A DNA stretch of 9,196 bases, from the NCBI GenBank assembly GCA_021826765.1, contig JAKAYK010000036.1, forward strand, positions 1 to 9,196. Reading direction: 5' to 3'. Of this stretch, positions 1 through 6,562 are shown one piece after another. Position 1 is the stretch's first letter; every line of letters begins with the position of its first letter. The notes under the pieces were generated by a model. It ran no database searches and was not told the DNA's origin. It worked only from the letters and a program-made list of their open reading frames with translations. The DNA is from Thermoplasmata archaeon. Lineage in GTDB: Archaea > Thermoplasmatota > Thermoplasmata > Thermoplasmatales > Thermoplasmataceae. The translations under genes were made by a program, and so were the position numbers.

Positions 1-251
1 GAAAGGCCCCTTCAACTGAACTCACAGGGGAAGACATAGATCATATAGTGGAAAGGAATATTACCATAGCAGGATCTGTTGATGCAGCAAAGATACATTA
101 TATGAAAGCCCTGGATTACCTGTCAAAATGGAACAGATTGCATGGAGATGTGATGAAAACGATCATAACTGCATACTTCAACCCTGGAGAAACAGATGTA
201 TTCACAAAAAAACCTGATGGTGAAATAAAGAGTGTAATAAAATGGCAGTGA
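1..251 (+). CDS. 3' end of an unrecognised protein-coding gene (partial)
   Basis: The reading frame is open from the left edge (first full codon at base 3) to a TGA at 249-251, giving about 82 C-terminal residues. There is no ATG in the first 47 bases. A GTG at 48 could be read as a start, but the codons before it translate to ordinary protein (TGEDIDHIVERNI), so I read this as the tail of a gene that begins outside the window. The visible part looks helical (KIHYMKALDYLSKWNRLHGD) and ends with a hydrophilic stretch containing FNPGETDVF. I see no motif that I can assign to a family. The stop overlaps the start of folD by 10 nt, which suggests co-transcription and translational coupling, so a role in folate or one-carbon metabolism is possible but is only inferred from position. 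Confidence 0.7.
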   Translation, partial: KAPSTELTGEDIDHIVERNITIAGSVDAAKIHYMKALDYLSKWNRLHGDVMKTIITAYFNPGETDVFTKKPDGEIKSVIKWQ

Positions 252-1114
252 GCAAATGTATTGTTTTTGACGGCAAATCCTATTCCGGGGAAATTGATAA
301 TGAGACGATGGCTCTTTCCAGCAGATTCTACTCCATCAGAGGGAGGAGGCCAAGACTTGCCATAATTGATCCTTCCCAGACATTTGAAAACAGCATGTAT
401 GGAAGAAGCAAGATCAAGAAGGGTGAGAAATTATCCATTGAGTGTTACTATATAAGAGTACCACAACCAGTAAGCGAGAAACCACCCATAGAATACATTG
501 AGAGAATGTTAATTGAGACTGAGCCTGATGGAATCATGATCGAGAGGCCCCTTCCAGAGTGGATGTCCGAGGACGATGCATCCCAGATTGTTCCTGAATA
601 CATGGATGTGGAAGGAATGAACCTGAGAAACATGGGAAAAAACATGACAGGCGAAAAGACCATAATCCCTGCCACTGCTGACGCATGTCTGCAAATCATT
701 GAGAGCTTTGGGGGAAAATATGGAAAGGATGTATGCATAGTAAACAGGACCAGGGTAGTGGGAAGGCCACTTGCCATGGCACTTGTCAACATGGATTACA
801 CAGTCACAATCTGCCACAGCATGACAGATAATCTGAAAGAGAAAACCTCAGCTGCGGATATTGTTGTTACTGCCACTGGAAAACCCGAATATCTCACATC
901 GGAATACATTTCACCTGGAGCTGCGGTTATTGATGTGGGAATTACGAAGACAGATAGGGGCGTGGTTGGAGATGTTAACTTCAAAGATGTATATAATAAA
1001 GCAGGTTTCATAACCCCTGTTCCGGGCGGTGTGGGGACTGTCACGACATCCATAATCATGAAAAATTTCATGACTATTGCCATGAAAAGAGTTGAAGACA
1101 GGCTTAATTACTGA
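242..1114 (+). CDS. folD: Bifunctional methylene-tetrahydrofolate dehydrogenase / methenyl-tetrahydrofolate cyclohydrolase
   Basis: FolD interconverts 5,10-methylene-THF and 10-formyl-THF in the cytoplasm using NAD(P), supplying one-carbon units for purine synthesis. The 290 aa length is normal for the family. The N-terminal FDGK at residues 9-12 matches the usual family start, supporting the ATG at 242; no strong SD precedes it, fitting coupling to the upstream gene. The catalytic Tyr/Lys pair is kept (Y53, K57 in SMYGRSK). The dinucleotide-binding loop is NRTRVVGRP (168-176) and the C-terminal signature is TPVPGGVG (258-265). Two usual active-site residues differ. The Gln of the family motif VQLPLP is Glu (E101, in IERPLP), and 23 residues later, at the spacing of E. 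coli Q98 to D121, Asp is Glu (E124, in DVEG). The Pro after GGVG is Thr (T266). From memory, Thermoplasma acidophilum FolD also has the Gln-to-Glu change. Family assignment is very secure; full activity is inferred. Confidence 0.96.
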   Translation: MAVSKCIVFDGKSYSGEIDNETMALSSRFYSIRGRRPRLAIIDPSQTFENSMYGRSKIKKGEKLSIECYYIRVPQPVSEKPPIEYIERMLIETEPDGIMIERPLPEWMSEDDASQIVPEYMDVEGMNLRNMGKNMTGEKTIIPATADACLQIIESFGGKYGKDVCIVNRTRVVGRPLAMALVNMDYTVTICHSMTDNLKEKTSAADIVVTATGKPEYLTSEYISPGAAVIDVGITKTDRGVVGDVNFKDVYNKAGFITPVPGGVGTVTTSIIMKNFMTIAMKRVEDRLNY

Positions 1115-1140
1115 CCTATAAATTACAAATAATTAATTAA
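1115..1140 (+). promoter_or_regulatory. Probable TATA region of nadE (archaeal promoter)
   Basis: The 51-bp gap between the folD stop and the nadE ATG contains very AT-rich DNA: CTATAAATTA at 1116-1125 and AATTAATTAA at 1131-1140. The second element is centred about 30 nt before the ATG at 1166. With the archaeal TATA-to-start distance of about 25-27 nt, this would start the transcript within a few bases of the ATG. No SD sequence precedes nadE, which agrees with a leaderless or near-leaderless mRNA. Read-through from folD is also possible. Confidence 0.45.
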
Positions 1141-1165
1141 GACCTTAGTTAATACCAGAATCACT

Positions 1166-1882
1166 ATGGGTCTGACACCTGATAATATAAGAGAATTCTT
1201 AATTAAATCCCTTGATGATAAACCTGCAATTGTAGGTATCAGTGGAGGAATAGACAGTGCACTTGTTTTGATGATTCTTTCAAAATCAATCTTGAAGGAA
1301 AATATTCATGCTTATTTCATTCCTGATTCCGATACGCCAAAATCTGATTTTGAAGATGTTAAGGCTCTGCAAAAAGCCTCAGGGATATCCATAAAAGTCC
1401 TTAACATGGATAAAGTGATCAGATCAATGAGGGAGATGTTTCCAGAAGGAACTAAAGAGAATCTTGGAAATATGAAATCCCGGATAAGGATGACTATTCT
1501 GTATTATTTTTCAAACAGCCTGGGTGGAATGGTTGTGGGAACTACAAATTATTCAGAATATGTCACAGGATATTATACCAAATTTGGTGATGGAGCATGT
1601 GACATAGAACCCATAGTTTCACTCACAAAAACTGAGATTAGGAAGATGTCCCTCGAAGTTGGAGTTCCTGAAAATATTATCAGTAAAGCACCAACAGCTG
1701 GTCTTTGGGAAGGACAGACAGATGAAGGAGATTTTGGATTTACTTATGCGGAGATAGATGACGCCATTTCCCACTTCAAGATGAATGGAACATTTCCGGA
1801 AACACCTGTCGGAAGACACGTAATGGAACTCTTCAACAACAGCAACCACAAGAGAAAGATGCCAGTACCTCTGGAGGACTAG
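1166..1882 (+). CDS. nadE: Ammonia-dependent NAD+ synthetase
   Basis: NadE catalyses the last step of NAD synthesis: deamido-NAD + ATP + NH3 gives NAD + AMP + PPi, in the cytoplasm. The ATP pyrophosphatase loop SGGIDS is at residues 26-31. It is followed by family-typical blocks: GTTNYSEYVTGYYTKFGDGA with DIEP, the L-x-K-T-E-I-R segment, LWEGQTDE, and a C-terminal NNSNHKRKMP. At 238 aa it is the single-domain, ammonia-using form; it lacks the nitrilase-type glutaminase domain of the long NAD synthetases. The ATG at 1166 is the first possible Met: an in-frame TAA lies at 1130-1132 and no ATG falls between. The antiporter gene starts 4 nt after its stop, so the two are probably co-transcribed. 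Confidence 0.95.
   Translation: MGLTPDNIREFLIKSLDDKPAIVGISGGIDSALVLMILSKSILKENIHAYFIPDSDTPKSDFEDVKALQKASGISIKVLNMDKVIRSMREMFPEGTKENLGNMKSRIRMTILYYFSNSLGGMVVGTTNYSEYVTGYYTKFGDGACDIEPIVSLTKTEIRKMSLEVGVPENIISKAPTAGLWEGQTDEGDFGFTYAEIDDAISHFKMNGTFPETPVGRHVMELFNNSNHKRKMPVPLED
1873..1877 (+). promoter_or_regulatory. Shine-Dalgarno sequence of the antiporter gene
   Basis: GGAGG lies inside the last codons of nadE, 9 nt before the ATG at 1887. It fixes the antiporter start and suggests that this gene is translated from a transcript shared with nadE. Confidence 0.7.
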
Positions 1883-1886
1883 ACTC

Positions 1887-3230
1887 ATGGTTGCCTTGGG
1901 TAACTCTGAGTTTATACAGATCAGTTTACTTCTGATAATAGCGGCATTTTCAATACCAATTGCAAGAAGAGCCTCTCTAGTGGAAATACCAATTCTGATT
2001 GGATTTGGGCTTCTATTCGGGCCCGTTGTGGGCATAATAAAATTGAGTTTTGCCACTAATTTGATGAACAATTTTGCGACCTTTGGAATGGGAATTCTGG
2101 GGCTTGTTATAATTCTGTATTATGAATCACATAACATCAATTTCAGGGTTCTGAAAAAATTTACGGGGAGCATCATATCACTGAACTCTGTGGGAATGAT
2201 CATAACTGCAGTGATGGCAGGATTTTTCTTCTCATATTACACAGGAGCACCACTCATAATCGGACTTCTGTTTGGCTCCATAATATCACCCACTGACCCA
2301 TCAACGCTTCTCCCCCTGTTCAAGAAAATTAAGATAAGTGACAGTTACAGCGGAACACTGATTGGTGAAAGCCTCTTCAATGATCCTCTTGCCATAATTC
2401 TTGTAACGCTCATGATCACACTCATCTATCCCTATTCTCAGTATTCGTCCATATTCAACTACCTTGACGGAATTATGGGCCTTTTACCGTCAATTCCAGT
2501 ATATCTCCTGATCCAGATCGCAGTCCCCTCTGCGGTGGGAGTCTCCCTTGGATTCATCATCATCTACCTGAACAAACTTCTTGATTTTGAGAACCTGATT
2601 GTGGGATTGCTGCTGGGGGTTGTGCTGTTTGAGCTGACGATTTTCTATGGTATCGGAATAACACCATTCCCTGCAATTATTGGAACAGGTGCAGTAGTTG
2701 GCAATTATTCCGACAGAAGCATATTCTGGGCAAGGGAGGCAAATTTCCAGGAGAATCTTTCATTCCTTGCGCAGGGTATTATATTCATCCTTGTGGGGGC
2801 CCTGGTGACCATAGGTGACTTTTACAGGTATTTTATTGGGGGCCTGATACTGACAGTATTCATAATGTTTATAACGCGTCCCACTGCAGTATTTGCATCA
2901 CTTTCAATACCTAAAAGCAGCAGGACTATGAAATTCAAAACGAAGTTGTTCATAGCGCTCTCAGGCCCCAGAGGCGTTGTATCCGTTGTTCAGTCCTCTG
3001 TACCTCTTGCCATAGGATATATATCAGGAAATCCACTCCTGCTTGCATGGGGGAGTGTTATAGAGGCATATGTCATCTTCATTGTGCTTCTTTCAATGCT
3101 CATGCAGACGTTATACACACCATATGCTGCAGGAAAGCTCCTGCCACAGGTTTCTGACCACAAAAGCAGGTCCGTGGATCAGGCCTCAGGTGATTCTTCC
3201 TCAATCCAGCCTTCCATTTCTAGCGCCTGA
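1887..3230 (+). CDS. CPA1/NhaP-type Na+(K+)/H+ antiporter
   Basis: This is an integral membrane cation:proton antiporter of 447 aa with about 12 hydrophobic segments, in the expected range for archaeal NhaP-like proteins. The ion-binding signatures are visible: SPTDP at residues 134-138 (the unwound-helix T-D-P motif) and GESLFNDP at 160-167, whose N165-D166 pair corresponds to the Asn-Asp pair typical of electroneutral CPA1 antiporters. SGPRGVVSVV at 359-368 carries the conserved Arg-Gly of the later core helix (R362). Family membership is well supported. Whether sodium or potassium is moved cannot be read from sequence. In an acidophile the protein would help control cytosolic pH and cation content (inference). 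After the last membrane segment, residues from about 425 onward form a polar, Ser-rich tail, and its final 17 codons lie over the 3' end of the convergent ATPase B gene. Confidence 0.92.
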   Translation: MVALGNSEFIQISLLLIIAAFSIPIARRASLVEIPILIGFGLLFGPVVGIIKLSFATNLMNNFATFGMGILGLVIILYYESHNINFRVLKKFTGSIISLNSVGMIITAVMAGFFFSYYTGAPLIIGLLFGSIISPTDPSTLLPLFKKIKISDSYSGTLIGESLFNDPLAIILVTLMITLIYPYSQYSSIFNYLDGIMGLLPSIPVYLLIQIAVPSAVGVSLGFIIIYLNKLLDFENLIVGLLLGVVLFELTIFYGIGITPFPAIIGTGAVVGNYSDRSIFWAREANFQENLSFLAQGIIFILVGALVTIGDFYRYFIGGLILTVFIMFITRPTAVFASLSIPKSSRTMKFKTKLFIALSGPRGVVSVVQSSVPLAIGYISGNPLLLAWGSVIEAYVIFIVLLSMLMQTLYTPYAAGKLLPQVSDHKSRSVDQASGDSSSIQPSISSA

Positions 3231-4765
3231 AACACCTGATTCCTGTTTCTGTAGAAAAGGTTCACAACCCTGACAAAATCCTTGTAGTTGGTAACTTCAT
3301 GTTCAATCATTTTCTCAAGGACTTCTGCTCTGATGTCAACTTCCTTCTCCAGTTCAGCCTCACTCTTACCCTCTTTCTCTGCTATTCTTTTCAGTGCATA
3401 ACTGAAACCGGAATATTCCTGTATATCAGACATTGCATTTAGATTGAATGCATTGTTCACAACCACGTCCTTGGACATCTCGTCCTGCCCTGCAATTTCT
3501 GAGACCGTCTTTATTCGCCTCCTGGAACCCCTTTCGTCCGTCAAATTCTGAAGGATTATGACCACATCCAGTGTAAGAAGCATGTTCCTGGGGACATTGA
3601 TTGGCTTTGATTCCATCCTGTGAATGAAAGTTCCTATGTCATCTGCGTGGAAAGTGCCGAAAACATATCTTCCTATAGACATGGCCTGGAAAAGTGTGAA
3701 TGCTTCTGCACCTCTCACCTCTCCCACCACCACATAGTTGGGCCTCTGCCTCATAGTTATGGTCAGGAGATCAAACATGTCTATTTCTCCGCTTCTCTTT
3801 CCGGTTTCCCTGTTCAGCTGCCCGAAACCGGGTCTTGTGGTCATGGGTACCCAGTTCTCATGGATGAGGTTTATTTCCCTCGTATCTTCAATGGATACTA
3901 TCTTCTTCTGGGATGGTATGAAAAGAAGAATTGCGTTCATAAGTGTTGTTTTTCCAGTTGCAGTTCCTCCCACAACCATCATGTTTCCACCGTACTCCGT
4001 CAGAGTCCAGAGATACGCAAAAACTTTTGGAATTCCAAGATTCCTCTTTATGAGGTCAAGTGGAGTCATAGGCTCTTCCTTGAATTTCCTAATAGTGAAT
4101 GATGAACCCTTGTTGGTGATATACCTACCTATGGAGCATGATATTCTTGAACCGTCTGCAAGTGTGGCATCGACTATAGGGTTTGATATGGAAATATGCC
4201 TTCCAACATCTTGGAGCATCTTCTTTATGAATGTGCCCAAATCCTCTTCCTCATATATAATATTTGTAGGAATGTATCCGAATGATTTGTGGAAAATGAA
4301 TACAGGTGCATTCGGCATATCACAGGAAATATCTTCTATATTCGGATCTTTCATCAAAGGATCTATTTTCCCAAATCCCAGTATGTCTCTTTCCACGTAG
4401 TATGTGATGGATTCTATCTCATCCCAGGTGAATGTTCCCAGTGCCTTTATGTTCTTTATGAGATCTGCAGCCACTTCCTCTTTCCTGATCTCCTTTAGCA
4501 GTTTGTTCTGTGGATCAGTTATCTTTTTCAGGAATTCGTTTCTGAGCTTTGCATAGATCTTCATTGTTTTTTCTTTCAAAGTAGGCTCATCAACCTCGTA
4601 CTTGAAAATATAGGTTGACCTGTCAAAGTAAACTCTGGAGAATACCCTCCCCGGAATTATTTCCTGAAAGAACCTATCATCGCTTGTCTTTTTCGGGTAC
4701 CTGAGTCTTGATATAACCTGTTTTCCTACCCCACTTTTTTTCTTAGACTTGGTGAACAGTGCCAA
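3179..4765 (-). CDS. Type IV pilus/secretion-type assembly ATPase (GspE/FlaI/TadA family), ATPase B
   Basis: This cytoplasmic hexameric-type ATPase would power subunit assembly at the membrane platform. The N-terminal domain contains KYEVDEPTL (55-63) and DISCD with VFIFHK. The Walker A is GGTATGKTT (266-274, G266, K272, T273), the Asp box IEDTREI (292-298), the Walker B VVVGEVRG (345-352, E349) and the His box GTFHADD (370-376, H373). The usual archaeal C-terminal helical region follows, to residue 528. All catalytic motifs are intact. Walker A reads A-T where most relatives have G-S. The start is a TTG, one base after the upstream stop and behind a GGAG SD. The next Met is residue 68 and would remove the conserved Y-x-V-x-E-P-x-L block, so TTG is preferred. 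The first 12 residues include KSKKK. It is the last gene of the four-gene operon, and its 3' end overlaps the antiporter gene on the other strand by 52 bp. Confidence 0.93.
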   Translation of the reverse strand: MALFTKSKKKSGVGKQVISRLRYPKKTSDDRFFQEIIPGRVFSRVYFDRSTYIFKYEVDEPTLKEKTMKIYAKLRNEFLKKITDPQNKLLKEIRKEEVAADLIKNIKALGTFTWDEIESITYYVERDILGFGKIDPLMKDPNIEDISCDMPNAPVFIFHKSFGYIPTNIIYEEEDLGTFIKKMLQDVGRHISISNPIVDATLADGSRISCSIGRYITNKGSSFTIRKFKEEPMTPLDLIKRNLGIPKVFAYLWTLTEYGGNMMVVGGTATGKTTLMNAILLFIPSQKKIVSIEDTREINLIHENWVPMTTRPGFGQLNRETGKRSGEIDMFDLLTITMRQRPNYVVVGEVRGAEAFTLFQAMSIGRYVFGTFHADDIGTFIHRMESKPINVPRNMLLTLDVVIILQNLTDERGSRRRIKTVSEIAGQDEMSKDVVVNNAFNLNAMSDIQEYSGFSYALKRIAEKEGKSEAELEKEVDIRAEVLEKMIEHEVTNYKDFVRVVNLFYRNRNQVFQALEMEGWIEEESPEA

Positions 4766-4766
4766 T

Positions 4767-5609
4767 TCACATCACTCCAACTACGCTCAAAACTACTATG
4801 CTTACAATCACAAGGATTCCAGATATGAGTGAACCAGATACCAGCCTCCCATCTCTGAACACTCCGGAAATAAGTCCGCTTGCAACGCTCTGCACCACAA
4901 TACCAAGACTGAATATCTTCTCTATGAGCTGGAAAGATCCGGAGGATATATTCAATGTGCCTGTTGAGCCTCCACCTGTCTGGGATGCTATCTGCGGGAA
5001 GAAGAAAAGATCAAGCATTATGATAACGAAGAGAAACACTCCGAAAGAAACGGAAAGTGTTGTTGAAAAACTTCTCATGTCTGCAAACCTGCTCTCCCTC
5101 ATCAGGTATGTCTGTGTTGTGAAGCTTGATATGATGGATATGACATCAGAAGTGTTACTTCCTGACTGACTTGCTTTCTTTATGATCGCTCCGACCTTTT
5201 TAATGGTGTCAGATTTGATCATTGATCCGAAGTCTTCCAGTGCAGTTTCCACCGGGATGCCGAGCTTTATCATTCCTGCAACATGCTCGACCTCTTCTGA
5301 TAAGGGGCCATAGTTTACCTCAGCACTCCTCAGGATTGCCTCTGACATGGGCGTTCCAAAATTAGTGTGCCCTGCAAGGTCTCTTAAGAAATCTGGCAGC
5401 CTTTTCTCAGCATTTTCTTTTCTCTTGACTTCGGCAAAGTCTGCAAGACCGAATGGTATCATAATGACCACCAGGGAAACTGATAGAATAGAAAGATCAT
5501 CTACGGCAAGATGGCCAAAATAAACGATTACTATGAAGAGCGCAGTGACAATTGAAGACCCGGTAAGTGCCAGATATTTTAATTCAAGACCAAGAAAATC
5601 ATATTTCAT
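4767..5609 (-). CDS. Archaeal pilus/secretion platform membrane protein 2 (T2SSF/TadC/FlaJ C-half-like)
   Basis: This 280 aa inner-membrane protein probably forms part of the assembly platform on which the ATPases act. Hydrophobic segments fall at about residues 16-32, 39-57, 186-206, 233-250 and 260-279. Between the second and third is the cytoplasmic helical domain of the T2SSF fold: KRLPDFLRDLAG (69-80), NYGPLSEEVEHV (99-110), KLGIPVETALEDF (115-127), then KASQSG (145-150). This block matches the second, C-terminal T2SSF unit of archaeal FlaJ/UpsF proteins better than a free-standing TadB. That comparison is from memory of the family. The ATG overlaps the stop of platform protein 1 as ATGA, behind the strong SD GAGGTGA at 5614-5620, so the two should be made in similar amounts. 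Its own stop lies one base before the TTG of ATPase B. Confidence 0.85.
   Translation of the reverse strand: MKYDFLGLELKYLALTGSSIVTALFIVIVYFGHLAVDDLSILSVSLVVIMIPFGLADFAEVKRKENAEKRLPDFLRDLAGHTNFGTPMSEAILRSAEVNYGPLSEEVEHVAGMIKLGIPVETALEDFGSMIKSDTIKKVGAIIKKASQSGSNTSDVISIISSFTTQTYLMRESRFADMRSFSTTLSVSFGVFLFVIIMLDLFFFPQIASQTGGGSTGTLNISSGSFQLIEKIFSLGIVVQSVASGLISGVFRDGRLVSGSLISGILVIVSIVVLSVVGVM
4775..4778 (-). promoter_or_regulatory. Shine-Dalgarno sequence supporting the TTG start of ATPase B
   Basis: On the minus strand GGAGTGAT lies just inside the end of platform protein 2. GGAG is 9 nt before the TTG at 4765-4763. It resembles the anti-SD complement GGAGGTGAT with one base missing, and it decides the start in the absence of a nearby ATG. 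Confidence 0.6.
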
Positions 5610-6562
5610 AGTTTCACCTCTCCTATGGTGCTGCTCAATATAAGTGCAAACATTATTGCAATTACTGGTATGATAACCCCAACAATAATATAAAGCACCA
5701 CTACTGTGAGAGAACCTTCCCCCGGTATGACTGATGTGACTGTTCCAATAATAACCATCAGGATGAGTGGAAACATAACTCCCACAATGATGTAACTTTC
5801 TGCAAGTACCGAAAGTGACTCTGTGTTTCTCTTGATAAGCGTGCTCAATTCTGTCTGGTACTGGAACGCTTTTTGCTTGAAATATTCCTTCAGATCTCCC
5901 CCTGAGGTCATGGTTGTGATAATTCCCTGGAGAAATTCTGAGAATCTCTGGGATGGAGTGTAACTTGCACCTTCCTTTATGGCAGTGATTATATCCTTTC
6001 CAAAAAGATTTGTGGAGACCGAAATTCCCTTGGCTTCCCTTGCAAGTTCATTGTATTCCTTGCTTGAAGAAAGTTCAGATATAATGTTGTCGAGAGGCAT
6101 GTCGGCTGATGCCATGGTGGCAATGTAGCCCATCGCAAGGGGCAATACCGCATCTATCTTCTTCTTTCGGCTTCCAGCCACGGAATTTGGGTATTCGGCA
6201 AGCATTACGAAATATATTACAACTCCCATGAACCAGAACGCAAAGAACATCACTGTATAATCTGGAAACAGGAAAGTGACTATGTTTACTGCAATAAGGG
6301 ATACAACAGTGAAAATTATGCCTCCAAAAATACCTTTTGAAAGGTAGTTTATTGCTGTAATGGGCATTTTTGCTTTCTGCAGATCCAGTTCAATTCCACT
6401 CATGTCTGCATACTTTTCCAGTAAATTCCCGAAAAACCTACGTGAAACGTTATCGAAGGCTGTAGGTGCAGGTATGATCATGGAATTTTTTGATTTCTTT
6501 GATTTCTTCTCTTTCTTGATGTCTGACGTTATGGCAGTATAAGAATCTCTTCCTTTCATCAT
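5606..6562 (-). CDS. Archaeal pilus/secretion platform membrane protein 1 (T2SSF/TadC/FlaJ N-half-like)
   Basis: This 318 aa membrane protein has four predicted membrane segments at about 77-98, 102-121, 253-276 and 286-309. A cytoplasmic helical domain separates the two pairs, the usual T2SSF layout. It contains EYPNSVAGSRKKKIDAVLP (123-141) and YIATMASADMPLDNII (146-161), which resemble the first unit of archaeal FlaJ/UpsF, and a later TSGGDLKEYF (219-228), the Gly-Gly turn common in this family. The first 30 residues are cytoplasmic and lysine-rich (KKEKKSKKSKN, 16-26), as in ATPase A. Its ATG overlaps the ATPase A stop (ATGA at 6562-6559). The upstream SD is weak (GGGTGG, 6574-6569), so coupling by termination-reinitiation is likely. 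A second Met directly follows the first and could also serve as the start. Confidence 0.85.
   Translation of the reverse strand: MMKGRDSYTAITSDIKKEKKSKKSKNSMIIPAPTAFDNVSRRFFGNLLEKYADMSGIELDLQKAKMPITAINYLSKGIFGGIIFTVVSLIAVNIVTFLFPDYTVMFFAFWFMGVVIYFVMLAEYPNSVAGSRKKKIDAVLPLAMGYIATMASADMPLDNIISELSSSKEYNELAREAKGISVSTNLFGKDIITAIKEGASYTPSQRFSEFLQGIITTMTSGGDLKEYFKQKAFQYQTELSTLIKRNTESLSVLAESYIIVGVMFPLILMVIIGTVTSVIPGEGSLTVVVLYIIVGVIIPVIAIMFALILSSTIGEVKL
5614..5620 (-). promoter_or_regulatory. Strong Shine-Dalgarno sequence of platform protein 2
   Basis: Minus-strand GGAGAGGTGA, with core GAGGTGA at 5620-5614, lies within the final codons of platform protein 1 and just before the ATGA overlap. It allows platform protein 2 to be started efficiently as a separate polypeptide and argues against the two halves being a recent frameshift artefact. 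Confidence 0.65.

Noticed and set aside
1115..1165. Riboswitch upstream of nadE
   Set aside because: The 51-bp gap is too short and AT-rich, shows no stable stem, and is better explained as a promoter for a leaderless transcript.
1619..2071. 150-aa minus-strand ORF across the nadE/antiporter junction
   Set aside because: Both plus-strand genes are conserved through this region, so this is a shadow frame.
3738..4400. 220-aa plus-strand ORF
   Set aside because: It lies wholly within ATPase B on the opposite strand, which is coding with intact motifs; the ORF shows no family motif.
5600..5625. Platform proteins 1 and 2 as one gene broken by a frameshift
   Set aside because: A clean ATGA overlap with a strong, well-placed SD indicates two intended polypeptides; a sequencing error would not normally create this arrangement.
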